Source: Arion vulgaris (Eukaryota; Mollusca; Gastropoda; Stylommatophora; Arionidae). From it: 64,000 bases of DNA. Below the pieces are notes generated by a model. It did not search any database and was not told where the DNA came from. It saw only the letters and a program-made list of their open reading frames with translations. Below, in pieces: positions 21,189 through 32,524 of the stretch. Position 1 is the stretch's first letter. The number at the start of each line of letters is the position of its first letter. Location of the stretch: the NCBI GenBank assembly GCA_020796225.1, contig CM036761.1, forward strand, positions 36,766,428-36,830,427, read 5' to 3'. The position numbers and the translations under genes were made by a program.

Positions 21189-21424
21189 ATCGTATTTACA
21201 GAATGGTTACAGACATAGCTGCTCATGACTTCTCGTAGGTAGCGAATTGTATGTAAGCTGACAGTTCCCATAGCTCGCTAGTTATATACATTTTTGATCC
21301 GTAATTGAAGTTTTTCCTGATAAATATTACATAAATGAAACCACAGTTTTCTACTCTTACAACACTCGTCATTGTCCGAGTCATCATAAGGAAATTTGTT
21401 GAGACCTCAGTGTATCTTTCATAT

Positions 21425-21700
21425 CCATCATCATCAAATAGTTTGTCCTAATCAGAACTTTGCTACTCCAACAGTCCTCCGGAATGTCTCTCCCTCATAG
21501 GCCAGAGGTCCTGCCGCTGCAACCGTCATGTTCAAACCAACAGTTACATCCTGAATTCATCTTCTCCGTGGTCTTCCTTTTCTTCGCTTTGCCGGTATGC
21601 CTCCTTTCATGATGGTCTTCTCAACCCTTCATGTCTTTTATATGTCCAAAATTTCAATTTTTCTCTTTCTTATTTGTAAAATCAGCTAATTGTCATACCC
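21425..21700 (-). mobile_element. LINE-D group 3' end
   Basis: Begins with the tail complement CATCATCATCAAATAGTTTG, then AACTTTGCTACTCCAACAGT, ATCCTGAATTCATCTTCTCC and ATGTCTTTTATATGTCCAAA, the complements of the VGVAKFC, RRWIQD and FGHIKRH segments. Confidence 0.8.
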
Positions 21701-22492
21701 ATAACAAAGTGATATATAACATTTGATCATGTCTTATCATTTCTAGTGGTTTCGTCGCATCATTGTGACACAATCTTCCTATTTTATGTGCCAGACAAGA
21801 ACAATGTTTTAAAACATTTTATTATTTGAGTAAATATTACTAGACAATTGTATTTGGATAACTGAAATCGCTACGCTTCCATCCTCTAGATTTTTATATT
21901 TAGAAAGAAGACGATTTGAATTTATGAAAATTGCATCTGAAGAGGACATCGTCTAGTAAAACTGTCATTATACTCTATCATTGTGCTTAAACTGTATTCT
22001 GTGTAGGACCATCGTTTGTATGTGTATAGCTGTTGGTTTTTAGGTGGGGGTGGGACTCTTGAGGCTTTGCATCCTTTACTTGATAAAGACATATTTGTGA
22101 AAACGTCGTTTTAGTCTCTATTCTATACTTTGTGCTCAGTTTCTTAGTTCGTGTTTCGAAATGTTACCTTTGATACAATTAGTAAAATATTATATTAAAC
22201 CATACAAGAAGTAGTTTTTAAAAAGAGGCAAGTTATACAACCATAAATTAAGGGCGTAATCTTAAGATGTACTTGCATGGAGGTGGGAAATAGTACCGTT
22301 GAGCCTAGGATAATTGCGTGCATGTCGACTTTTCAAATAAATTGTCGATTTTCGTAGATCCCAAGAGTGATAAATTGTCAGATTTTCAAGTAGATCCCGC
22401 AAGGAAGTGATAAATTGTCAGTTTTCAAGTAGATCCGCAAGAAGTGAAAAGAAAGATCAAACGCTGCTTGAAGATGAAACATGAAATGAAAA
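21701..22492. other. No gene; small triple repeat at 22338-22448
   Basis: About 40-bp units around GATAAATTGTCAGATTTTCA and AGTAGATCCCGCAAGGAAGTG occur three times with indels at 22338-22448. The remainder is AT-rich with no family match. Confidence 0.5.
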
Positions 22493-22735
22493 GGGTCTCT
22501 GTGGTTAAGTGGTTAAGCCCTTCTTGCTAGTCGAAGGTCGTGAGTTCGAATCTGCACCTGTTCACGAGTGAATTTGTTTCCAGAGACCAATATAATTGTT
22601 GCTGGAGCTATGGATTCATGCTTTGTGCAATACTCTCGGCAGGTGGCGTGTGCCATTTCTGCTGAGAGGGACAGAGCCATATGGGGTAAACCCGGTGCAA
22701 TGAAGTCAATCCTTCGGCGTTAGAACCCTTTTACA
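22493..22735 (+). mobile_element. SINE-1 copy, best full-length reference
   Basis: The head GGGTCTCTGTGGTTAAGTGG contains an A-box-like segment, and the B box TGAGTTCGAATCTGC is intact. Next come the body CAGAGACCAATATAATTGTT, ATGCTTTGTGCAATACTCTC and GCTGAGAGGGACAGAGCCAT, and the end GGTGCAATGAAGTCAATCCT with CCCTTTT. The internal near-repeat TGTGCAATAC ... GGTGCAATGA is the pair that appears to have seeded the array at 49.7 kb. Confidence 0.9.
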
Positions 22736-23094
22736 CATTAAAGGAAAAAGTGGGCACATGAAGGGTGTACATGAAAATAGAAAGGGAAATTGATATTACA
22801 TGAGGATAATTGAAAGCATGTGGTCTCTGCTCAGCAAAGCAAGCTATGCTCAAATTAATGATTAATTCATGATTTAAGAATCTTGTGTTTAGGTTTCATT
22901 GTGGCACTTGTTATATTCAGTATTGAAAATATAATCTCTCTACACGGCAGCGTTGTTTTGATGAAACTTTCAAAACTAGACTGTAATCTCGCATCTGTTT
23001 TATTCCATAAAAAACACTTGGTTAATGGTTGAGCATACTATTAACCGACTATGACAAGCGTTGAATCAACAAGGAAATTGCGTTGAGAATGTTA
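22736..23094. other. No recognisable gene
   Basis: AT-rich with no convincing frame and no family match. Confidence 0.4.
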
Positions 23095-23765
23095 TTACAT
23101 AACATAAGGAAGCAAGCAGACATACACAGACTCACGTGAAACCACATAGATTAATCCGTGCTTTTAATTAGCCAACATGCACTTCTTTTTGTTATTCAAA
23201 ACACATTCTGACAAGACGTGTGAGCTTTCTACGTTCTGTATGATTCCATTTGTGAAATGTTATGGGAAAATATAAGCAAGCAGACAAACACATGTTTCAA
23301 CATACAGATTAATGAGTGCTTTGAAGTAGTTAAAATATTGTTCTTGCTGTTCGGGATGCGTTCTGACAACAAAGCGGTGTGAGATTACAATGTTATGCGT
23401 GAGTCCAGATATGAATGGTGTAAAGAAAAATGTTTCGATGCAGAAAAACATGCATACATATATTCGAGTACACATATCATTAAGTGCACTAAAGTAGTCA
23501 AAATATTGTCGCCGATGATCGGATTTCATTCTAACAAAGTAATGAGATCTCACAGCCTTTTGTTCAATCCCAGTTGTGAATGTTGTTAGAAAATATAAGA
23601 ACGCAGGCCAACATACAGACATACATTAGAATACACGTATTAATATATTCTTTAAATCAGTCAAAATATTGTTCTTGTTGATCGGTACGCATTCTGGCAA
23701 TGATGTGCGAGCGCTCAGACTTCTGTACCAGCTCAGATGTAAACGTTGTGAGAAGATATCAGAGG
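23095..23765 (+). repeat. Degenerate satellite, four ~160-170-bp units
   Basis: The phrase ATTAATxxxTGCxxT marks each unit, at about 23151, 23309, 23480 and 23640. Units share an ACATACAGAC-like start, then TAGTCAAAATATTGTTCTTG, GCATTCTGACAA and GTGAATGTTGTTAGAAAATA. Divergence is substantial (about 25-35% by eye). The 120- and 64-codon frames here are by-products. Confidence 0.8.
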
Positions 23766-23816
23766 AAGAAGATAAACATAGATTTGTTTGAGTTAGCGTT
23801 TGTTTATATTCAGAAT

Positions 23817-24008
23817 CAGGACCGTACCGTGCTATGATGCAGAGAAGCGGCCGTATCAGGGCACCTAAAGGGGCGGAATAAGTAGTGAAATCAAAATACA
23901 ATTTTGGGCAGTTTAAAAAAAATACCAATCGAAGGTTATTTTAAAGAAATAAAAGAGCGGCATTTCGAAGACTTGCATCATACTGAGAAAATCTACCGCA
24001 CGGCCCTG
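23817..24008 (+). mobile_element. MITE-B copy 2 (hAT-type)
   Basis: 192 bp, beginning CAGGACCGTACCGTGCTATG and ending CCGCACGGCCCTG. Exact 8-bp duplication TTCAGAAT at 23809-23816 and 24009-24016. The interior GGAATAAGTAGTGAAATCAA and GCATTTCGAAGACTTGCATC matches the 12.4 kb copy. It inserted just after the fourth satellite unit. Confidence 0.9.
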
Positions 24009-24057
24009 TTCAGAATTTTTTTTTAAAACTGTCCGCATAGACAATCATGTTCTCCCC

Positions 24058-24059
<2 letters not shown>

Positions 24060-24091
<32 letters not shown>

Positions 24092-24330
24092 CCCACTGTT
24101 ACATTTTATCAGTTCTGAAACCGTTCTCTTGTCGAACTACGATATCTAACCACCACCCTTCCTCATCTCCCTAAACCTTTCTTAATCATTCTCTGTATTT
24201 TACCCGTTGTCACAAAATGTTCCAAACTTTCTTTTATTATGTGTCTGAAAAAGTTGATTATGGAATTCCTATTCTTTTGATCAGATTTTGTTGTATGTAA
24301 ACCTCTTTTAAAACATCTGACAATAGTCAT
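24060..24330 (-). mobile_element. LINE-I group 3' fragment
   Basis: Opens with a (TC)n run, also part of the family consensus, then TGTCGAACTACGATATCTAA, CTGTATTTTACCCGTTGTCA and AAGTTGATTATGGAATTCCT. These parallel the 30.9 kb copy (TCACCTTGTTGCCACC-like and GTTGATTGCCGAATTCTCAT). Coding sense is minus; no open frame is left. Confidence 0.6.
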
Positions 24331-24561
24331 ACATCATATTCAGGGTAAGTGGTCACATTACCGCATTAATTGATGCACTTGTTCAAATTCACGCATTAAT
24401 TGATGCACTTGTTGATGACTGGCGATAATCTTATCCATCATATCTCTCTATTATACTGTCCTTTTTATTAACTCTTTCCGTACGCAGTTATTTTCTCAGT
24501 TGCACACGGTTAATTTAAGGAAGGCCAAAAAGCATTTAAAATCTTAACTACTAATTAATTA

Positions 24562-24571
24562 ATAAATATAT

Positions 24572-24622
<51 letters not shown>
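24562..24622. repeat. (TA)n microsatellite
   Basis: Around 28 TA dinucleotides with one AT phase shift. Confidence 0.95.
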
Positions 24623-25569
24623 TATTATATACTAATTTAAAGAAAACTGGATAAACTATTGGAATAACAAGGTTAAAAAGAAGTAGAAGTAAAAATAGTT
24701 GAAGCAAAACTAGAAAAACTGATTCAAGTTGAAACAACTCGAATGGCGCTGTTTACGGTGAATGACATTCAACGAAATACGCAGTGGCGCAGTGTGCGGC
24801 GATTGCCGTGGAGAGAGATGGTCCAAAGATTTATGACAACAGTCGTTTGATTATGTGTATGAACTGTACATTGACATCACCATCAAATTACAATTTTAAA
24901 ACAGATTACCTTGTCATCTGATTATAATCTCGTATTTACATCTATGATAAGTCGTCACTAAATGTCTCTCAATTGTATGCTGTCATTATTAACAAGTTAG
25001 ACATCTGACGATATATTCGCCTTACCATGATTTACTACTATGACTTGTACACTGAATATCCAATTTGTTCCCCAGAAATATAGTTATTTCCAAGGCTTGC
25101 ATCATTATTAGTTAGGATTGCCCTGTCCCTGCTGCTGTCTTGTCCTTGTCAAATCATTGTTGTCATTAGATTAAGTTAAGATATATAAAAACTAAAATGT
25201 ATCATATATCTTCATTGAACTGAGTTTCAATATGTTTTCAATTGCATACTTACTTTTTGTATGCGCATACATTTCTCTAACTAACACTTCATTTTGTCTT
25301 TGTCAAAGTTATTTAAAAAACACATTTGATGTCGCCGTCTTCTGTTACGTTGAACTTAATCAGGGTTTTAGGCTATCTTTAGTAGGTTTTACCATTTCCA
25401 ATTTTTTAAAGGTCGCAAATTGTATAATAACAAATCGCAATTGTAAAAGACAGCTAGGCAACCGCATAGTGCAGATTTATTTCGTCAAATGTTGGGTATA
25501 GCAGGTTGATTATGTGTTAGCTTTCTAGTAGAAAGAGACAAGTCCAAACAATGGTCTAAATGTGACAAA
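24623..25569. other. No recognisable gene
   Basis: An 89-codon plus-strand frame at 25232-25501 has a hydrophobic start (MFSIAYLLFVCAYISL) but no second exon or family resemblance. I leave it uncalled. The segment near 24745-24830 has somewhat higher GC. Confidence 0.35.
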
Positions 25570-25792
25570 CTGACTTCATTGCACCGGTTTTCCCATATGG
25601 CTCCATCTCTCTCAACAAAAATAACAAGCCACCTGTTAACAGTGTCGTACAAAGCACAAACTCTGTAGCTCCAGAAATAATCCTAGGTGTCTCCGAAAAA
25701 ATGTACATATAAACTGAATGGCTAGATTCGGATTAGAACCTACTACCTTCAGCACGCAAGGAAAACGTCTGAACCACTTCGCCACAAAGCTC
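25570..25792 (-). mobile_element. SINE-1 copy
   Basis: CTGACTTCATTGCACCGGTT at the left, GCACAAACTCTGTAGCTCCA in the middle, CGTCTGAACCACTTCGCCAC at the right (head). The B box is reduced to GGATTAGAACC on the minus-complement strand. Confidence 0.85.
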
Positions 25793-26859
25793 TCCAAGAA
25801 ATAAGACTAAGCCCTGATATCTCTTCATGACTTCACGAAGAGAAGGTTGTCTTCTGACGTCGTCCTTCTCGTTTCCTGAATTTGTCAGTATCTTCTATTG
25901 CTGCAACTTGTATCTAGTATTGTTGCCAAGTCAAAACAAGTCTACATTAATCATCCTTTTCTGTAGTTAAATCCTGTTTGCAACAAAAGATTCGTTTAGT
26001 CAACAAAACTAATCTCTTTGTCAACTCGTTAGAAAACCTTATACCTCCTAAACATTCCTACATTAAACAGGATTATACATGTCCACATTTCCTAGACAAA
26101 CAACGTCTGTAGTGAAGAAGCAGGGACAACACATGTTAGCAGTTTCTTCCCATAAAATGATGTCCATTTGCAATCATCTGACGAACTTAGTACGAGCAAA
26201 TTTACCCAATGGCAACTCACCACTTCCGACATCGTCTGTTGTTCGAATAAACATAGCTAGAGTTTGAATGCTTTGATCTTCTCAACGACTGTTTGTCTCC
26301 AAACGTTGTGAAAACGGCATCCACGTGCAGTAATGTGAGTACGGACATACAAACATGTACGTATAAGAATGTGAATCAAGATGTAAGGTAGAAATAACAA
26401 GATAACGCATTTGTTATAAAACATGTGCAATTTGAACATAAATCTAAGTTAAAATACGTATATAAAATACTTGGTAAAACATGTGCAATTTGAACATAAA
26501 TCTAAGTTAAAATACGTATATAAAATACTTGGTAAAACGTTTTCTATATTCAAGATATAAAGCGTCAATCTTTATAAAATATTCCAGATTGATCTTATTG
26601 ATTTATATGTACACTGTTTGACTGAAATATACGTATTATTCTGATATAATTTATTCATTTATTTACTTATTTAATTATGTAAACAGTTACTGTGGAGAAT
26701 TATTTTCAGGAACTGGAAGAATAACTAACAAAATCTAAGATAGATGCATTCATAAAAGTAAATCAAATCATAGGACAAAAGGCACTAATTATGAAATACA
26801 AGCATGTCATCGTGGACACTATAAGAGCATTGTTCAACATAATCTTTCTCCGAAGATTA
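25793..26859. other. No recognisable gene
   Basis: Contains the perfect 58-bp duplication described separately. No convincing coding frame. Confidence 0.4.
26418..26533 (+). repeat. Perfect 58-bp tandem duplication
   Basis: The 58 bases starting AAAACATGTGCAATTTGAAC and ending TACTTGGT are immediately repeated without a mismatch (26418-26475, 26476-26533). A third copy starts with AAAAC and then diverges. Confidence 0.95.
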
Positions 26860-27480
26860 TGGAAAAAGTGCTGAATCTGGAAGCTGACATCAAAGGATAG
26901 AAGAAAACTAGTCACAACAGAGATGACGTGTCTCTGTAGAGTGCTAGGAGTGACAAAGAGATCGCTTTACAAATAACTACTTGAGGCGCTCGAGTGGTTA
27001 CAGGGGCCCAAATTTGGGGTGTAAAGAATAGAACCACTGTTACCTGCCACGCATGTCGTAAGAGGCGGCTAACGAGGTTTGGCTGAAATCGGATGCATGT
27101 GTCCTAAACGTGGAGAAGTCTATGCGTTTAGGGGCCTACCAAATCAATGTGCAACGTATACACGTTCTTGGCAAAGATCAAACATATCACAAAGAGTGAT
27201 TAAAATTTGTCGTAAAGAACGAATGCAAAGAAGAAGAAGAAGAGAACTACTTGAGGAAAAAAGTGGGTGCAACATCAGGACTGAACTTTATCAGAAAAAC
27301 AAATTAAATGGTTTGTCCAAATAAGCATATTGCCAACAGACAGTGCGTCTCAAAGGGGAATGTTACTCAGAAACAATGGATACACGGCTAAAGATCGTCT
27401 ACTCAGACGATGGACTACATAAATATCAGAAGCAGTGAAAGACACCATGTACGAGCTGCACCCCACAAGAGCCCGTTCTA
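26860..27480 (+). mobile_element. LINE-F group C-terminal fragment split by SINE-5
   Basis: Before the SINE the translation gives WKLTSKDRRKLVTTEMTCLC then RVLGVTKRS, matching ERKIITTEMRCLKRAAGVT of the 39.8 kb copy. After the SINE it resumes with KVGATSGLNFIRKTN and continues to DYINIRSSERHHVRAA. Frames are broken in several places. The SINE target duplication AACTACTTGAG lies inside the LINE coding region. Confidence 0.75.
26986..27242 (+). mobile_element. SINE-5 full-length copy with target duplication
   Basis: 257 bp. The head GCGCTCGAGTGGTTACAGGG is tRNA-like. Next come AAAGAATAGAACCACTG, the core GCATGTCGTAAGAGGCGGCT, GAAATCGGATGCATGTGTCC and ATCACAAAGAGTGATTAAAA, ending in AAGAAGAAGAAGAG. 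The 11-bp duplication AACTACTTGAG is at 26975-26985 and 27243-27253. The 81-codon frame across this region is not a gene. Confidence 0.9.
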
Positions 27481-27535
27481 TAAATCTCTTCTTATCCTGA
27501 CGATGTGAGACAAAATAGAATCAAAGAAAGAAAGA
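27470..27535 (-). repeat. Inverted single unit of the 4.3 kb repeat
   Basis: CCCGTTCTATAAATCTCTTC then TTATCCTGACGATGTGAGAC is the reverse complement of the unit core seen at 4547-4690. Confidence 0.75.
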
Positions 27536-28395
27536 AGAACACGTAAATAATTACTAAGTTTACATTTCTTGCTAATGTGGTATTTTCATAACGAAAACGT
27601 TATGGTTGATGCTTTCTTTTGCCTCCTCATTTTCTTATATTACTGTCTTCAGATATCTGTATGCTGTACATATGTCTGTATTTATCCGCGTTTGAAACAA
27701 AGAAGACTATTCTTGTCATATGTAACGTTAGTTCAAATGAGGTAAAACCAGGTTAAGTAAATTATAGCATCCATCCACTATCATTGTTTCCCCTTCGTTC
27801 ACTTTGCATGTATTGTCATTACTGGCAATGATGTCTCTTTAATAAACATGACTGTCTTTTGTAGTTGGTAGTGAGATTCATGTAGCTTACCTTCCAGTGT
27901 TATTTCACTGGGTCAGTGAGTCTGTTTCAGTATATCATATTCCGTTTACAGTATATCGTTCACTCTATTCTGTAGAAACGTTTTCGTAATAACAATAGCT
28001 AATTTACAAGCATCTGGATCTATTCTGCACAACATCAGACCATCTTCCAACAAATTTCTGAAGATTCATTTTGCTTTTCTTTGATTTAGGAGCTGATTTC
28101 TACAGTTAGTTTTGTGTAGTTATTTTCTTTCTCTTTACACATTTAATACATTTATTGTAGACCAAACAAGTTGAACTACACACACGTATGGCCTTTTTCG
28201 TCTTTACAGAAGGAACATTTGCAAGTGTTTTGCTGTTACAACTTCTGAGTTTGTTCTTGTCTCTGTTGCCTTTCAGCACATACCTCTCTTTTCAACATAT
28301 ATATAAAACAAATGCAATGAAAGTAGCAAATGTAACGGCTTCTGTGGACTTGTGTTTTTCCAGCATAAGGATGTGAATAATGAATCATAAAACAA
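27536..28395. other. No recognisable gene
   Basis: A minus-strand CSFCKDEKGHTCV peptide near 28.2 kb superficially resembles a gag zinc knuckle, but the spacing is wrong and a stop follows. Nothing else noted. Confidence 0.4.
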
Positions 28396-28560
28396 GAATG
28401 GAAATAAAAATCGTGGCATATCCCGTATAGGACTTAGCCATCAACCACAGTAAACGAGACGTCGAATTTCTAGACACCACTTATACGTTCAGTAGTTTGT
28501 CATTGAGGTCTATTTTTACCGTGCGTAAAAACCCAATGGAACTAATTTGCTTCCAAAAAC
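28396..28560 (-). mobile_element. SINE-2 copy, head-truncated
   Basis: AAAAATCGTGGCATATCCCG, CATCAACCACAGTAAACGAG, CACCACTTATACGTTCAGTA and GGAACTAATTTGCTTCCAAA follow the complement of the SINE-2 body. The tRNA-like head is missing. Confidence 0.75.
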
Positions 28561-28689
28561 AAGAATATAAGAATAAAATTAAATCGTATGAACAAAAAGC
28601 GCAACATAACATGTTCTAGAACAACCTACACAGAGAAGAAAGAAAATATTAACATCCTACTAGATATGAACATCAATGAAACAATGGTT

Positions 28690-28915
28690 TAAAAACAATA
28701 TGATTTTCCGGAAAGTTAAAAATCTTTGTCACATTAAACGTCATGATGGTTTGGAGAGAACAGTAAGGGAAGGCGTTGTTTACTGGAGCCGAGGCATCGA
28801 ACGACTAATACGACGGTGGCAACAGTACAGATAACCTTGAACTTGACGTTGAAGGAAGTGGATGAACTTGCTAGAGACTTGTAGTTTTTCAGTCGGAATG
28901 TGGCGAGCTCAGATA
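28690..28915 (+). mobile_element. LINE-D-like 3' fragment
   Basis: The degraded translation CHIKRHDGLERTVREG parallels FGHIKKHEGLEKTIMEGG of LINE-D, and the later LKEVDELARD plus FFSRNV resembles the last residues. Many indels. The 63-codon minus frame is a shadow. Confidence 0.5.
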
Positions 28916-29194
28916 CGTTTTGCAAAATACATGCGACGTTATGGTGATATACAAAAGCAATATAAATTCATGAATGTACTCACATGGGGGAATTAAGCTT
29001 AACGTCGGATATTGTAAATCGAAATTGGAGATGAATAAATAGGACATACTGCCGATTCTTTGCAATTACCTGTAGGATTATGTGTCGACGCTTAGTAACC
29101 TACTGTTGGATTATGCATATGAAGACTGCACTGAATATATGATGGAGAATACATTGAAATACAACAAATGCAGTAGTTTTGACATTTAATGAGA

Positions 29195-29440
29195 ATGGAA
29201 TACAACCAACCACCAATAACAGCATATAATAAAAGAGTTCAGGTACTAGAACCAAGGAAGACCACGAAAAAGATGGATAGACAATATCAAGACTACACTA
29301 AATAAACATGGATATAGCACAAATAGGGCGACTCATCTGGCCCTGGAACGCAAATGAAAGCTTCCACCCCTACGTTTAACGGCAAGAGTGGACAACCAAT
29401 TCCCTCATCCACATGAAGAAAGATAATAGACTTGACTATA
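29195..29440 (+). mobile_element. LINE-E group 3' end
   Basis: CAAGGAAGACCACGAAAAAG then ATGGATAGACAATATCAAGA gives RKTTKKMDRQYQD or, in the shifted frame, GRPRKRWIDNIKTTLNKHG. It ends with CCTACGTTTAACGGCAAGAG and AGATAATAGACTTGACTATA. The matching reverse-complement copy is at 11.6 kb. Confidence 0.7.
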
Positions 29441-29789
29441 TTGCGCTTGAGAGAATTTGGAATAAAACTCTACATGAGAATAACTGAGAACAAGCGAGGA
29501 GGAATAATGTGTGGGCTTTTGACTAGGAAGCTGCAGGAGCCGTTAGCAAATCTACCTGTCGACACCTGCTTGTAATGACTGAGCATCGGAACCTACACTT
29601 AGTTCTATGAGTTGCAACCAAGAACCAAATTTGCCCATCTAATAAATTTGTGCTAAGCTAGTTCTAACGGCTTCCTGTGTAACAAATTACATATAACATT
29701 TAGCTGCAGTATATCTCAGTATATGTGATACTATGAGATGGTATATTTTGTTTTAAAATCTTGTTAGTAATTCTTATGTACACAATTGG

Positions 29790-29965
29790 ACCCTATTGAA
29801 TATGGACAACGAGGAAGACGACAAAAAACGGTGGAGAGATAACATTAAAGTAGACATAGAAATACTAGGAGTCAACAAATGAGAAGAGAAGGCTAAGAAC
29901 AGAGATGAATGGTAGTGTGTGATATCTGCACCAATGAACCTCAGAGGCTCGGAAAACTGACGAAA
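29790..29965 (+). mobile_element. LINE 3' fragment (group J)
   Basis: Degraded frame with YGQRGRRQKTVERHTH-like text: the DNA GAGGAAGACGACAAAAAACG then GTGGAGAGATAACATTAAAG corresponds to a RGRRQKRWRDNIK motif, followed by residues around RDEW. Typical LINE C terminus; too decayed to place in a clade. Confidence 0.5.
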
Positions 29966-30015
29966 AAGTAGACTAATATTTCCTCAGGTTATTGGGGATT
30001 GGATTATATCTCTTT

Positions 30016-30190
30016 TTAGTGTCTCTGTTCTGTAGTGGTTAAGATGTTTAATCGGACGATCGTGGGTTCGAATCCGCATCGATTCGTACAGTCCGTGCAA
30101 TTTTTCCAGAAATCACTAGGAATGTTTCTGGAGCTACGGAGTTCGGGCTTTGTGCAACACGCTTTGCGAGTAACTTGCCATTTATGTCAA
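30016..30190 (+). mobile_element. SINE-1 copy, 3'-truncated
   Basis: The head GTCTCTGTTCTGTAGTGGTT and intact B box GGGTTCGAATCCGC, then TGGAGCTACGGAGTTCGGGC and TTTGTGCAACACGCTTTGCG. It stops after GCCATTTATG, before the 3' third. Confidence 0.8.
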
Positions 30191-30894
30191 TACTGATATT
30201 GTGTTAAAAACAATATCAGCAATATGTTCCACTTTAAAAAAAATTAATTTTAAAATATAAATGTTAGTGATAAAGTTGCAGTTATATTGGGAATGAAAAG
30301 AAAAACGATTTAATAAAAAAAAATATATATTTAATGATGAATTGAATTCACTGCACTCAAGATGATTTGACAATAGACAAATACACTATACTCAAGTATG
30401 TTTGATAATAGTCCACTTACCACGGCTGAACAATTTTATCTTCTGTATCATCCTAAACAATGCCCTCTTATTCAGTAAGCTGATGTGTTGATGCCAGCGT
30501 GCCCCAGACATGTTTAAAACACTACACCACATGCTTTCTCTCTGGGGATTTCTAATATGAGATGATCTGTAGAAAACTGTAACGAACTTCCAAGTAAATT
30601 ACAGAAATAGTTGATAGCGACTTAAACATTGCTAAATTATACTTCATTTACTTTCGCCATAATCAATTTGACTGTCTTGTCTTTAATATTATTGATTTTT
30701 TATAACTAATTCTGTTCTTTCAATGCTCATTTCTTCTTTCTTCTTAACGTTTATTGACAAAACAGCAAGACGTTTGTATTCTAAGTATAATAAGCGTACA
30801 ATAAACGCTTGTAATGTAAATGTTTTTCTTATGTTATTGTTGAGAAATCGTTCAGTATTACGTGGAGCCACGGAAATTCAATCAATCAATCAAG
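30191..30894. other. No gene; one repeat at 30480-30610
   Basis: At 30480-30610, GCGTGCCCCAGACATGTTTA and ACCACATGCTTTCTCTCTGG recur at 32.39-32.51 kb. Otherwise AT-rich, with frames too short to support. Confidence 0.4.
30480..30610 (+). repeat. Dispersed repeat shared with 32.39 kb
   Basis: Shares, in order, GTGTTG...CAGCGTGCCCCAGACA, TTTAAAACACTA, CGCATGC/CACATGC and GATGATCTGTAGAAA with 32385-32515. Family unknown. Confidence 0.7.
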
Positions 30895-31175
30895 TGTCAT
30901 GCCTGCCGGGGTAGGCGATCATGTATCTCCACAATTCTCTCTGTTTGGTGCATATAATCAGTTCTGACGTCGATCTTGTGTCGAACCATGATGCTACGAC
31001 ATCCAACATCGTCTCTCTGTGTTTTCCACGATCTCTCCTTCCCTGAATTTAACCTGTTGCCACCAAATATTCTAAACATTCTCTTCGCATTATATGCCCG
31101 AAGAACGTTGATTGCCGAATTCTCATTCTTTTGATACGGTTTCTTTGTATGCAGGCCTGATTTAAAACCTCATTT
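30895..31175 (-). mobile_element. LINE-I group 3' fragment
   Basis: Coding sense minus: MFRIFGGNRLNSGKERSWKT then QRDDVGCRSIMV and a final IVEIHDRLPRQA. This resembles the region from RR.KL....GK..GKRSRGRQR to the terminal DRDKWR of LINE proteins. Plus-strand boundary text is CATGCCTGCCGGGGTAGGCG. Confidence 0.65.
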
Positions 31176-31344
31176 GTTTTCTTTGCTGTTCATGGAATTT
31201 TCAGCATTCTTCCGTGAAACCACATCTCTGCGGCTTCCAATGATATTTATGATTGTTTGTTCATTGTCCGAAGAAAATTTAACAAGAACTTATTACATAA
31301 TGTTCAAATTGATCGATGTATCGTGCCCCAGTCATAGAAGAAAG

Positions 31345-31574
31345 TTGGCAGTACAGATGACTTGAACAAGACAGATGGTGGTAAATGTTACCTGAACAAG
31401 ATACACGATGGTATAAGTCACTTGAATAAGATAAATGATGGTATATGTCACTTGAAACAAGATGAATTTCGGTATAAGTCACTTAAGCAACATCAATTTC
31501 GGTATATGTCACTTAAGCAACATAAATTTCGAGTATATGCAACATAAATTTGGCCTATGTCACTTAACAAGATA
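31345..31574 (+). repeat. ~30-bp tandem repeat, 7 units
   Basis: Units of the form TCACTTGAACAAGATAAATG then ATGGTATAAG. Later units change to AAGCAACATAAATTTCGGTA, then run directly into a TA microsatellite. The 61-codon repeating frame is a by-product. Confidence 0.85.
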
Positions 31575-31577
31575 AAT

Positions 31578-31578
31578 T

Positions 31579-31625
<47 letters not shown>
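31578..31625. repeat. (TA)n microsatellite
   Basis: About 24 TA dinucleotides directly after the ~30-bp array. Confidence 0.95.
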
Positions 31626-31627
<2 letters not shown>

Positions 31628-31985
31628 TGAACATGACAAATTACAGAGTAAACTATTCATTTTTTTCCTTCATATTATGAACATCATCTTTTATGCTTCG
31701 ATCTCTTTCTCGCACTTAATGATCTCAACTTCAGCGCATGAACTACTTAGCACCGGCGAGGTTCCTCACTGTAATTTCTATTTTGGTTATTTTAATATAT
31801 GTTGTGAATATCTCCTGAATTATTTTTTAATGAAACGATCCCATGATCTTCTCAAATTATGATCTGTTCTCAATAGAAGAAAGACTACCAGTATAAATTA
31901 TTAGGACAAGATACACAACGGTACTATCAAACTTATCAAAATAAAGGAACACAAGGACTAATCAGACACGTTGAACAACAACAAA

Positions 31986-32157
31986 ATGTCATTCCATCTG
32001 CCGAGAGTGTTGCACAAAGCACGAACTCCGTAGCTTCCTTCAAAAACAACTTTAGAGCTCTCATGAAAAAATTGCAAATATGACTCGGTCTGGATTCGAA
32101 CTACCAACCATCAGAACCACATGTAAACGTCTTAACATATTCATCATAGAGACCCCA
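31986..32157 (-). mobile_element. SINE-1 copy, 3'-truncated
   Basis: GAGTGTTGCACAAAGCACGA then ACTCCGTAGCTTCC in the body, GGATTCGAACTACC for the B box, ending at the head with CATAGAGACCCC. Confidence 0.8.
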
Positions 32158-32334
32158 TAAAAAGAGTAGTCTATCAGTGACTATACAAGAGAGAAAGAAA
32201 AAGAAGAAGTATAAAAACGAATTAATTTGTTTCATCGTGTGAATGTCCTACAATTTTATAGAAATGTGTCCCAGTTTGAAAACCACTCCATGTGAAATCA
32301 AAGTGTATATAGATATTTTCTATTTCGTTTTCTG

Positions 32335-32383
32335 AGACGTTTTCTGTAGACGTTTTCTGTAGACGTTTTCTGTAGACGTTTTC
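32335..32383 (+). repeat. 13-bp tandem repeat, 4 units
   Basis: GACGTTTTCTGTA repeated four times, the last ending GCATCC. Confidence 0.9.
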
Positions 32384-32384
32384 T

Positions 32385-32515
32385 GCATCCAACAATATTC
32401 TGTTGTCAGCATGCCCCAGACAAGTTTAAGATACTAAACCGCATGCCCTTTTCCCTAGAACATTATAATAGATGATATGTAGAAATCTAAAACGAGTTTC
32501 CCTCATAGGACATGT
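32385..32515 (+). repeat. Dispersed repeat shared with 30.48 kb
   Basis: CAGCATGCCCCAGACAAGTT, CTAAACCGCATGCCCTTTTC and AGATGATATGTAGAAATCTA parallel 30480-30610. Confidence 0.7.
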
Positions 32516-32524
32516 TAAGAGATG

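Noticed and set aside
22493..22570. Genuine tRNA gene at SINE heads (also 14150, 30016, 35195, 38050)
   Set aside because: A and B boxes are present, but no closed acceptor stem or full cloverleaf, and each head is joined to a repeated SINE body.
28180..28260. Gag-type zinc knuckle CSFCKDEKGHTCV on the minus strand
   Set aside because: Spacing is not CX2CX4HX4C, a stop lies just before and another just after, and no protease or LTR is nearby.
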